A model generated the notes under the pieces. It was not told where the DNA came from and ran no database searches. It worked only from the letters and a program-made list of their open reading frames with translations. Positions 51,607 through 59,348 of a stretch of 64,000 nt of DNA are shown here, one piece after another (position 1 is the stretch's first letter; every line of letters starts with the position of its first letter). A program made the translations under genes and the position numbers. Source of the DNA: Streptomyces flavofungini (GTDB taxonomy: Bacteria; Actinomycetota; Actinomycetes; Streptomycetales; Streptomycetaceae); the NCBI RefSeq assembly GCF_014650815.1, contig NZ_BMVR01000010.1, positions 1 through 64,000 of the forward strand. The letters run 5' to 3'.

Positions 51607-52749
51607 ATGCAACGGCAGCTCTTCGACCCCGAGCACGACGCGTTCCGCGAGACGGTCCGCACCTTCCTCGCCAAGGAGGTGCTGCCGCACTACGAACAGT
51701 GGGAGCAGGACGGCGTCGTCTCCCGTGCGGCCTGGCTCGCCGCCGGGCGCCAGGGCCTGCTCGGCCTCGCCGTGCCCGAGGAGTACGGGGGCGGCGGCAA
51801 CACCGACTTCCGCTACGCCGCCGTCATCGCCGAGGAGTTCACCCGCGCGGGCGCCGCGGGCCTCGCCGTCGGCCTGCACAACGACATCATCGGGCCGTAT
51901 CTGACGGGCCTCGCCACCGACGAGCAGAAGCGCCGCTGGCTGCCCGGCTTCTGCTCCGGCGAGACCATCACCGCGATCGCCATGACCGAGCCCGGCGCGG
52001 GCTCCGACCTGCAGGGCATCCGCACGACGGCCGTGGACAAGGGCGACCACTGGCTGCTCAACGGCTCCAAGACGTTCATCTCGAACGGCATCCTCGCCGA
52101 CCTCGTCATCGTCGTCGCCAAGACCACCCCCGAGGGCGGCGCGCACGGCCTGTCCCTGCTGGTCGTCGAGCGCGGCACGGCGGGCTTCGAGCGCGGCCGG
52201 AACCTCGACAAGATCGGCCAGAAGGCCCAGGACACCGCCGAGCTGTTCTTCAACGACGTGCGCGTGCCCAAGGAGAACCTGCTCGGCGAGCTCAACGGCG
52301 CGTTCGTGCACCTGATGACGAACCTCGCGCAGGAGCGCATGGGCATCGCCGTCGCCGGGATCGCCGCCGCCGAGTACCTCCTTGAGATCACCACCGCGTA
52401 CGTCAAGGAGCGCGAGGCCTTCGGGCGCCCGCTCGCCAAGCTCCAGCACATCCGCTTCGAGATCGCGGAGATGGCCACCGAGTGCGCCGTCACCCGTTCC
52501 TTCCTGGACCGGTGCATCGCCGACCACGCCGCCGGCACCCTCGACGCCGTGCACGCCTCCATGGCCAAGTGGTGGGCCACGGAGCTGCAGAAACGCGTCG
52601 CCGACCGCTGTCTGCAACTGCACGGCGGCTACGGCTACATGACGGAGTACCGCGTCGCCAAGGCGTTCACCGACGGCCGGATCCAGACCATCTACGGCGG
52701 CACGACCGAGATCATGAAAGAGATCATCGGCCGCTCGCTGCTCGGCTGA
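51607..52749 (+). CDS. Acyl-CoA dehydrogenase
   Basis: A 380-residue FAD enzyme with the complete acyl-CoA dehydrogenase architecture: helical N-domain, ITAIAMTEPGAGSDLQGIRTTA middle-domain flavin segment, QERMGIAVAGIAAAEYLLE, and the C-terminal IQTIYGGTTEIMKEIIGRSLL containing the catalytic glutamate (YGGTTE). It forms the alpha-beta double bond of an acyl-CoA; the neighbouring racemase suggests a 2-methyl-branched substrate. It follows the LLM gene by 22 bases with GAGGAGG upstream of the ATG. Confidence 0.92.
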   Translation: MQRQLFDPEHDAFRETVRTFLAKEVLPHYEQWEQDGVVSRAAWLAAGRQGLLGLAVPEEYGGGGNTDFRYAAVIAEEFTRAGAAGLAVGLHNDIIGPYLTGLATDEQKRRWLPGFCSGETITAIAMTEPGAGSDLQGIRTTAVDKGDHWLLNGSKTFISNGILADLVIVVAKTTPEGGAHGLSLLVVERGTAGFERGRNLDKIGQKAQDTAELFFNDVRVPKENLLGELNGAFVHLMTNLAQERMGIAVAGIAAAEYLLEITTAYVKEREAFGRPLAKLQHIRFEIAEMATECAVTRSFLDRCIADHAAGTLDAVHASMAKWWATELQKRVADRCLQLHGGYGYMTEYRVAKAFTDGRIQTIYGGTTEIMKEIIGRSLLG

Positions 52750-52785
52750 CCCCACCCCTCCCGGACACCCCCGAAAGGCTCACGC

Positions 52786-54000
52786 GTGACCACCGAAGCG
52801 TACGTATACGACGCGATCCGCACCCCGCGCGGACGCGGCAAGGCGAACGGTGCCCTGCACGGCACCAAGCCGATCGACCTCGTCGTCGGGCTGATCCACG
52901 AGATCCAGGCCCGCTTCCCCGGCCTCGACCCGGCCGCCATCGACGACATCGTGCTCGGTGTGGTCGGTCCCGTCGGCGACCAGGGCTCCGACATCGCGCG
53001 GATCGCCGCCATCGCCGCCGGTCTGCCCGACACGGTCGCGGGCGTCCAGGAGAACCGCTTCTGCGCCTCGGGCCTCGAGGCCGTCAACCTGGCCGCGATG
53101 AAGGTCCGTTCGGGCTGGGAGGACCTGGTGCTCGCGGGCGGCGTCGAGTCGATGTCGCGGGTGCCGATGGCCTCCGACGGCGGCGCCTGGTTCGCCGACC
53201 CGATGACCAACTGGGACACGAACTTCGCGCCCCAGGGCATCGGCGCCGACCTCATCGCCACGATCGAGGGCTTCAGCCGCCGCGACGTCGACGAGTACGC
53301 CGCCCTCTCCCAGGAGCGGGCCGCCGCGGCCTGGAAGGAGGGCCGCTTCGAGCGGTCCGTCGTCCCGGTCAAGGACCGCAGCGGCCTCACCGTGCTCGAC
53401 CACGACGAGCACCTGCGCCCCGGCACCACCGCCGACTCCCTCGCCAGGTTGAAGCCGTCCTTCAAGGACATCGGCGACCTGGGTGGCTTCGACGCGGTCG
53501 CGCTGCAGAAGTACCACTGGATCGAGGAGATCGACCACGTCCACCACGCGGGCAACTCCTCCGGCATCGTCGACGGCGCCTCGCTGGTGGCCATCGGCTC
53601 CAAGGAGGTCGGCGAGCGCTACGGCCTGACCCCGCGCGCCCGCGTCGTCTCCGTGGCCGTCTCCGGTTCCGAACCGCTGATCATGCTCACCGGCCCCGCG
53701 CCCGCGACCCGCAAGGCGCTCGCCAAGGCCGGGCTCGGCATCGACGACATCGACCTCGTCGAGATCAACGAGGCCTTCGCGGCCGTCGTCCTGCGCTTCG
53801 TCAAGGACATGGGCCTGTCCCTGGACAAGGTCAACGTCAACGGCGGCGCGATCGCGTTGGGACATCCCCTTGGCGCGACCGGAGCGATGATCCTGGGCAC
53901 GCTCGTCGACGAGCTGGAGCGCAGGGACCTCCGGTACGGGCTGGCGACCCTGTGCGTGGGCGGCGGGATGGGCATCGCCACGATCGTGGAACGGGTGTAG
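52786..54000 (+). CDS. fadA: Acetyl-CoA C-acyltransferase (beta-ketothiolase)
   Basis: A 404-residue thiolase with nucleophile Cys93 (RFCASGLEAVN), the His of GGAIALGHPLGATGA and the second Cys of LCVGGGMG. It carries out the last beta-oxidation step, cleaving 3-ketoacyl-CoA with CoA. GAAAGG lies upstream of the GTG. It is followed by a FadB-type gene after a 172-base gap that contains a Streptomyces dispersed repeat. It might also cover for the missing pcaF, but sequence gives no direct sign of that. Confidence 0.92.
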   Translation: MTTEAYVYDAIRTPRGRGKANGALHGTKPIDLVVGLIHEIQARFPGLDPAAIDDIVLGVVGPVGDQGSDIARIAAIAAGLPDTVAGVQENRFCASGLEAVNLAAMKVRSGWEDLVLAGGVESMSRVPMASDGGAWFADPMTNWDTNFAPQGIGADLIATIEGFSRRDVDEYAALSQERAAAAWKEGRFERSVVPVKDRSGLTVLDHDEHLRPGTTADSLARLKPSFKDIGDLGGFDAVALQKYHWIEEIDHVHHAGNSSGIVDGASLVAIGSKEVGERYGLTPRARVVSVAVSGSEPLIMLTGPAPATRKALAKAGLGIDDIDLVEINEAFAAVVLRFVKDMGLSLDKVNVNGGAIALGHPLGATGAMILGTLVDELERRDLRYGLATLCVGGGMGIATIVERV

Positions 54001-54025
54001 GGCTCCGCGCCAACGGGGCTGGTGC

Positions 54026-54077
54026 GTCGCCCGCTGCGGGCGCGTGGTGGTTGCTCGCGCAGTTCCCCGCACCCCTG
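54026..54077 (+). repeat. Streptomyces-type dispersed intergenic repeat between fadA and fadB
   Basis: The stretch starts with the hairpin CGCCCG-CTG-CGGGCG (54028-54042) and continues through GTGGTTGCTCGCGCAGTT to CCCCGCACCCCTG. I recognise this from memory as a short repeat found many times between genes in Streptomyces genomes. Only this copy is clear in the window. Confidence 0.6.
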
Positions 54078-54172
54078 AGGCACGCGGCCTCGCCGCGCCT
54101 CCTGACGCAGCCCCCCCTCCCCGGGCCCCGCCCCCAAGAGGCTTCCGCACGAGACTTCACGGAGACAACGAC

Positions 54173-56365
54173 ATGACCGAGAGCACCACCATCCGCTGGG
54201 AACAGGACGACACCGGCGTCGTCACGCTCGTCCTCGACGACCCCAACCAGTCCGCGAACACCATGAACCAGGCGTTCAAGGACTCCATCGCCGCCATCGC
54301 CGACCGCGCCGAGGCCGCCGTCCAGGCCGACAAGGACGCGATCCGCGGGTTCGTCTACACCTCCGCCAAGAAGACCTTCTTCGCGGGCGGCGACCTGAAG
54401 GACATGATCCAGGTCGGCCCCGAGAACGCCCGCGTCGCCTTCGAGACCGGCACCGCCATCAAGAACTCGCTGCGCCGCATCGAGACCCTCGGCAAGCCCG
54501 TCGTGGCCGCCCTCAACGGCGCGGCCCTCGGCGGCGGTTACGAGATCGCCCTCGCCAGCCACCACCGCGTCGCCCTCGACGCCCCCGGCTCGAAGATCGG
54601 CCTGCCCGAGGTCACCCTCGGCCTGCTGCCCGCGGGCGGCGGCGTCACCCGCACCGTACGCCTCATGGGCATCGCCGACGCGCTCCTGAAGGTGCTGCTC
54701 CAGGGCACCCAGTACACGCCGCAGCGCGCCCTGGAGAACGGTCTGGTCCACGAGGTGGCCGCCACCCCCGAGGAGATGATCGAGAAGGCCCGCGCCTTCA
54801 TCGACGCCCACCCCGAGTCGCAGCAGCCCTGGGACGTCCCCGGCTACCGCATCCCCGGCGGCACCCCGGCGAACCCCAAGTTCGCCGCCAACCTGCCCGC
54901 GTTCCCCGCCAACCTGAAGAAGCAGCTCGCGGGCGCCCCCTACCCGGCCCCGCGCAACATCCTCGCGGCCGCCGTCGAGGGCTCCCAGGTCGACTTCGAG
55001 ACCGCCCTGACCATCGAGGCCCGGTACTTCACCGAGCTGGTCACCGGACAGGTCGCCAAGAACATGATCCAGGCGTTCTTCTTCGACCTCCAGGCGGTCA
55101 ACTCCGGCGCCAACCGGCCCCAGGGCATCGAGCAGAAGAAGGTCCGCAAGGTCGCCGTGCTCGGCGCCGGGATGATGGGCGCGGGCATCGCCTACTCCTG
55201 TGCCCGCGCGGGCATCGACGTCGTCCTCAAGGACGTCTCCGCCGAGGCCGCGCAGAAGGGCAGGGCCTACTCGGAGAAGCTGTGCGCCAAGGCCGTCTCC
55301 CGGGGCCGCACCACCCAGGACAAGGCCGACGCGCTGCTCGCCCGCATCACGCCGACCGCCGACCCGCAGGACGTGGCGGGCTGCGACGCCGTGATCGAGG
55401 CCGTCTTCGAGGACCCGGCGCTCAAGCACAAGGTGTTCCAGGAGATCCAGGACGTCGTCGAGCCGGACGCGCTGCTGTGCTCCAACACCTCGACGCTGCC
55501 CATCACCGCGCTCGCCGAGGGCGTGTCCCGACCGGTCGACTTCATCGGCCTGCACTTCTTCTCGCCCGTCGACAAGATGCCGCTCGTCGAGATCATCAAG
55601 GGCGAGCGCACCGGCGCGGAGGCGCTGGCCCGCGCCTTCGACCTCGTACGCCAGATCAACAAGACGCCGATCGTCGTCAACGACTCGCGCGGCTTCTTCA
55701 CCTCGCGCGTCATCGGGCACTTCATCAACGAGGGCGTCGCCATGGTCGGCGAGGGCATCGAGCCCGCGTCGGTCGAGCAGGCCGCCGCACAGGCCGGCTA
55801 CCCCGCCAAGGTGCTGTCCCTCATGGACGAGCTGACCCTCACGCTGCCCCGCAAGATCCGCAACGAGTCCAAGCGGGCCATCGAGGAAGCGGGCGGCACC
55901 TGGCCCGGCCACCCCGCCGAGGCCGTCATCGACCGCATGGTCGACGAGTTCGAGCGCACCGGCCGCAGCGGCGGCGGGGGCTTCTACGAGTACGGCGAGG
56001 ACGGCAAGCGCACCCGTCTGTGGCCCGGCCTGCGGGAGCACTTCACCAAGCAGGGGCACGAGATCCCGTTCCGGGACATGCAGGAGCGGATGCTCTTCTC
56101 CGAAGCGCTCGACACGGTGCGCCTCCTGGAGGAGGGCGTCCTGACGTCGGTCGCCGACGCCAACATCGGCTCCATCTTCGGCATCGGCTTCCCGGGCTGG
56201 ACGGGCGGCGTTCTGCAGTACGTCAACGGGTACGACGACGGCGCCGGGCTGCCCGCGTTCGTGGCCCGCGCGCGGGAGCTGGCCGAGCGCTACGGCGAGC
56301 GGTTCACGCCGCCCGCGCTGCTGGTGCAGAAGGCCGAGCGGGGCGAGAAGTTCAGCGACGCCTGA
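54173..56365 (+). CDS. fadB: FadB-type multifunctional enoyl-CoA hydratase / 3-hydroxyacyl-CoA dehydrogenase
   Basis: A 730-residue two-enzyme protein. Residues 1 to about 260 are a crotonase domain (KKTFFAGGDLKDM, LNGAALGGGYEIALASHH, KIGLPEVTLGLLPAGGG); from about 320 a 3-hydroxyacyl-CoA dehydrogenase follows with VAVLGAGMMGAGIAY (NAD-binding), SNTSTLPITALAEGV and FIGLHFFSPVDKMPLVEII (catalytic His), NDSRGFFTSRVI and the C-terminal dimer domain. It performs the middle two steps of beta-oxidation and channels product to the thiolase encoded upstream. GGAG precedes the ATG. From memory similar to the SCO6732 type. Confidence 0.93.
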   Translation: MTESTTIRWEQDDTGVVTLVLDDPNQSANTMNQAFKDSIAAIADRAEAAVQADKDAIRGFVYTSAKKTFFAGGDLKDMIQVGPENARVAFETGTAIKNSLRRIETLGKPVVAALNGAALGGGYEIALASHHRVALDAPGSKIGLPEVTLGLLPAGGGVTRTVRLMGIADALLKVLLQGTQYTPQRALENGLVHEVAATPEEMIEKARAFIDAHPESQQPWDVPGYRIPGGTPANPKFAANLPAFPANLKKQLAGAPYPAPRNILAAAVEGSQVDFETALTIEARYFTELVTGQVAKNMIQAFFFDLQAVNSGANRPQGIEQKKVRKVAVLGAGMMGAGIAYSCARAGIDVVLKDVSAEAAQKGRAYSEKLCAKAVSRGRTTQDKADALLARITPTADPQDVAGCDAVIEAVFEDPALKHKVFQEIQDVVEPDALLCSNTSTLPITALAEGVSRPVDFIGLHFFSPVDKMPLVEIIKGERTGAEALARAFDLVRQINKTPIVVNDSRGFFTSRVIGHFINEGVAMVGEGIEPASVEQAAAQAGYPAKVLSLMDELTLTLPRKIRNESKRAIEEAGGTWPGHPAEAVIDRMVDEFERTGRSGGGGFYEYGEDGKRTRLWPGLREHFTKQGHEIPFRDMQERMLFSEALDTVRLLEEGVLTSVADANIGSIFGIGFPGWTGGVLQYVNGYDDGAGLPAFVARARELAERYGERFTPPALLVQKAERGEKFSDA

Positions 56366-56413
56366 CGGCGCTGAACGCGACGCGTGCGGCGGCTCGGACC
56401 GCTGCCCGCGCGG

Positions 56414-56445
56414 GGGAGTGGCTCAGGACTCCTTGAGCCACTCCC
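56414..56445. terminator. Terminator hairpin overlapping the merR stop
   Basis: Perfect 12-base stem GGGAGTGGCTCA (56414-56425) / TGAGCCACTCCC (56434-56445) with loop GGACTCCT. It includes the last eight codons of the convergent MerR gene, so the gene's C-terminus is shaped by the terminator. It ends the fadB transcript and may also end the MerR one. Confidence 0.75.
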
Positions 56446-57172
56446 GCAGCTCCTCCTTCAGCGACCGCTGGAACGCCGTCACCAGCGCCTGCACCACCAT
56501 CGGCTGCATATGGGCCGACAGGGACCGCATCGCCGCGACGTGCTCGGGGTCCGACTCCCGCGCACGGCAGGCGTCCCCCACCTCGTCCCGGAAGAGCCGC
56601 GACAGCTCGTGCGCCGCCGAGCGCGCGTGCTCCATCAGGACGGTGCGCGAGGCCAGGATCGTCTCGTGCGCGATCGGCACGTCGAGGAGCTGTACGCCGA
56701 GCCGCAACAGCCCGGTGTCCACCCGCAGCTGGTCGGTGTCGGCCGCCCGGCCCACCACCCCCATCGCCGCGAGCCGGTCCAGGTCCTCGTCCGACAGGGC
56801 CCGGCCCGCCCGCCGCTCCAGCTCCGCGCGCGCCATGTCCTCCGCCGCGTCCGGCGCCCACGAGGCCACCACCGCGCGGTGAATGGCCAGGTCGTGCGCG
56901 CTCAGGCCGGGCGGCAGCTGCTCCAGGTAGCGCTCGATCGCGGCGAGCGTCATGCCCTGGTGCTGCAACTCCTCGATGAGGGCGAGGCGGGACAGGTGCT
57001 CCCGGCCGTAGTGGCCCACGCGTCGCGGGCCGATCACCGGCGGCGGCAGCAGGCCCTTGGTGCTGTAGAAGCGGATCGTGCGGACCGTGACGCCCGCGTG
57101 CGCGGCCAACTCGTCGACCGTGAACGTCGTGTCGTCGGCCGTGTCCGTCGACTGCTCCGTGTCCGTCGTCAT
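56423..57172 (-). CDS. MerR-family transcriptional regulator
   Basis: A 249-residue regulator. The N-terminal winged helix is FTVDELAAHAGVTVRTIRFYSTKGLLPPP, followed by RVGHYGREHLSRLALIEELQHQGMTLAAIERYLEQ, the standard MerR pattern. The long C-terminal part (about 100-249) is helical and has no metal-binding cysteines, so it probably senses an organic ligand such as an acyl-CoA. It is divergent from the acyl-CoA ligase gene, with an inverted repeat in between, and convergent with fadB. ATG at 57172 is chosen as the first Met before the domain. Confidence 0.88.
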   Translation of the reverse strand: MTTDTEQSTDTADDTTFTVDELAAHAGVTVRTIRFYSTKGLLPPPVIGPRRVGHYGREHLSRLALIEELQHQGMTLAAIERYLEQLPPGLSAHDLAIHRAVVASWAPDAAEDMARAELERRAGRALSDEDLDRLAAMGVVGRAADTDQLRVDTGLLRLGVQLLDVPIAHETILASRTVLMEHARSAAHELSRLFRDEVGDACRARESDPEHVAAMRSLSAHMQPMVVQALVTAFQRSLKEELREWLKES

Positions 57173-57253
57173 CGCCGTCGGTCGCCTCCCCGTCGGTGTG
57201 CGCTGTCGGCTGGGGGTCCGGGGACCGCCCCCGGGATATGGAGTAATGCGGTG

Positions 57254-57281
57254 CAACAGTATTGCTGTGCCACCACTGTTG
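57254..57281. promoter_or_regulatory. Candidate MerR operator between merR and fadD
   Basis: CAACAGT (57254-57260) and ACTGTTG (57275-57281) form a perfect 7-base inverted repeat with 14 bases between. It sits 67-94 bases upstream of the acyl-CoA ligase start in the divergent promoter region. Confidence 0.55.
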
Positions 57282-57347
57282 TGAAAGTCTCCGGGCCAGT
57301 CACGCCATGTAGCCGACGGCGAACCCACGGTGCCAGGAGGCGGTTTC

Positions 57348-59165
57348 ATGACCACGATCCTGCGGCTTCCCGCAGACCCGGACCGCATCACCTTCCCCGC
57401 CCTGCTGCTGCGCAACGCCGAGGACCACCCCGAACTGCCCGCGCTCTCCTGGCGCGAGGGCGACGGCTGGACGACCCTCACCTGGAGCGAGGTGCGCCGC
57501 AAGACCGCCGTCCTCGCCGCCGGGTACACCGCGCTCGGCGTCGGCCGCGGCGAGCACGTCCTGATGATGATGGGCAACACCCCCGAGCACTGGCTGAGCG
57601 ACCTCGCCCTGGTCCACCTCGGCGCGGTCCCCGTCACCGTGTACGGCACGTCGGCTCCCGAGCAGATCGCGCACATCGCCCGGCACAGCCGCGCCCGCGT
57701 CGCGATCGTCGGGGGCGCGCGCGAACTCCCCCGCTGGGAGCCCTTGCTGGCCGACCCGACGGCGCCCCTGGAGCGCCTGGTGGTCGTCGACCCGGCCGCC
57801 GCGGGGCCGCACCGGACCTACGGCTCGCTGCACGCCACCGGCGCCCGCCTGGTCAACCCGGACACCTTCGAGAAGGCCTGGCGCGAGGCCCGGGCCACGG
57901 ACCCGCTGACCGTCGTCTACACCTCGGGCACCACCGGCGACCCCAAGGGCGTGCGCCTCACCCACCGCACGGTGGTGGGCAACGGCATCGCCCTGGACTC
58001 CGTGATCGAGTTCCCCGAGCACGTCGGCCACATCTGCTACCTGCCGTTCGCGCACATCGCCGAGCGCATGCTCGGGATCTATCTGCCGCTGCTCCGCGCC
58101 GCCCAGGTCTATCTGTGCGCCGAGCCGACCCAAGTCGCCGCCACCGTGCGCGAGTTGCGGCCCCGCCAGTTCTTCGGCGTGCCGCGGGTGTGGGAGAAGC
58201 TCGCCGCGGCCGTGCGGGCGGCGCTCGCCGGGCTCCCCGAGGAGCGGCGCCGGGCCGTCGAGGCCGCGAACGAGACGGCGCGCGCCCACGTCGCCTGCCG
58301 CGAACGCGGCGAGGAGCCGTCCGCCGCGCTCGCGGCGGCGTACCGCGAGGCCAAGGAGCAGGTGCTCGATCCGCTGCTGGCGCTCGCCGGGTTCGACCGG
58401 CTCGCGTGGACGGCGAGCGCGGCGGCGCCGATGCCGGTGGACGTGGCCCGCTTCTGGGCGGGCTTCGGCCTGGTCGTCATGGACGCGTGGGGGCTGACCG
58501 AGACGACGGGCGTGGTCACCACCAACGGGCCCGAGGCCTTCCGGATCGGCTCCGTGGGCAAGCCGCTCGCGGGCATGGCGGTACGCGTCGCGGACGACGG
58601 CGAGATCATGGTGCGCGGCCCGTACGTGTCCGACGGCTATCTGCGGGCCGACGGCGGCGTGGACGGCCTCCGGGACGCGGACGGCTGGTTCGCCACCGGC
58701 GACATCGGGCACCTCGACGACGACGGCTTCCTGTGGATCACCGACCGCAAGAAAGAGCTGATCGTGACGTCCACGGGCAAGAACGTCGCGCCCGCGCTCG
58801 TCGAGAACGCCCTCAAGGAGCACCCGCTCATCGGCCAGGCCCTCGTCCACGGCGACGGCCGCTCGTACCTGGTGGCGCTGCTCGTCCTCGACCCGGAGCT
58901 GGCGCCCGCGTGGGCGGCGGCGCACGGCCTCGACAGCACCGACGGCGGCGGCCTCGTGGACCACCCCGCCGTGCGCGCCGAGATCGCCCGCGCCGTCGAG
59001 GCGGCCAACGCGCGCCTCAACCGCACCGAGCAGATCAAGAAGTACCGGCTGCTCGACAAGGAGTGGAGCCCGGAGTCCGGCGAGCTGACGCCGTCCCTGA
59101 AGCTGCGCCGCAGGGTCATCAGACAGCGGTACGCCGAAGTGATCGACGGCCTGTACACCGAGTGA
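57348..59165 (+). CDS. Long-chain acyl-CoA ligase (FadD15-like)
   Basis: A 605-residue ANL-superfamily enzyme. The ATP-binding P-loop is VYTSGTTGDPKGVRLTH (about 195-211); further motifs are YLPFAHIAERM, DAWGLTETTGVVTTN, GDIGHLDDDGFLWITDRKKE and the C-terminal catalytic lysine region RTEQIKKYRLLD. It activates fatty acids to acyl-CoA at the membrane and feeds the nearby beta-oxidation genes. A perfect AGGAGG lies before the ATG at 57348. It is divergent from and probably controlled by the MerR regulator. Confidence 0.92.
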   Translation: MTTILRLPADPDRITFPALLLRNAEDHPELPALSWREGDGWTTLTWSEVRRKTAVLAAGYTALGVGRGEHVLMMMGNTPEHWLSDLALVHLGAVPVTVYGTSAPEQIAHIARHSRARVAIVGGARELPRWEPLLADPTAPLERLVVVDPAAAGPHRTYGSLHATGARLVNPDTFEKAWREARATDPLTVVYTSGTTGDPKGVRLTHRTVVGNGIALDSVIEFPEHVGHICYLPFAHIAERMLGIYLPLLRAAQVYLCAEPTQVAATVRELRPRQFFGVPRVWEKLAAAVRAALAGLPEERRRAVEAANETARAHVACRERGEEPSAALAAAYREAKEQVLDPLLALAGFDRLAWTASAAAPMPVDVARFWAGFGLVVMDAWGLTETTGVVTTNGPEAFRIGSVGKPLAGMAVRVADDGEIMVRGPYVSDGYLRADGGVDGLRDADGWFATGDIGHLDDDGFLWITDRKKELIVTSTGKNVAPALVENALKEHPLIGQALVHGDGRSYLVALLVLDPELAPAWAAAHGLDSTDGGGLVDHPAVRAEIARAVEAANARLNRTEQIKKYRLLDKEWSPESGELTPSLKLRRRVIRQRYAEVIDGLYTE

Positions 59166-59308
59166 CGTAGGACTGTACAGACGTCGCCCACCATGTGAGA
59201 AGTGCCGCTATGTGATGTGCGCCACCGCATCCGGAAGGGTCTCTGGGGGAAGGTGTCGCGTTGGTCCGGGCACGTCAGGGGTGCCGCGGGCCCGCAGCAC
59301 ATCCGGAC

Positions 59309-59326
59309 CCCGGAACCTCTTCCGGG
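59309..59326 (+). promoter_or_regulatory. Hairpin in the permease leader
   Basis: CCCGGAA-CCTC-TTCCGGG, perfect 7-base arms, ending 22 bases before the permease GTG. It could restrict ribosome access or be a protein site; no other evidence. Confidence 0.4.
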
Positions 59327-59348
59327 CACCACAGAGTGGACCTTCCAC

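Noticed and set aside
54001..54172. A separate small gene between fadA and fadB
   Set aside because: The frame there is Pro/Arg-rich and the stretch is a non-coding dispersed repeat followed by the fadB ribosome site.
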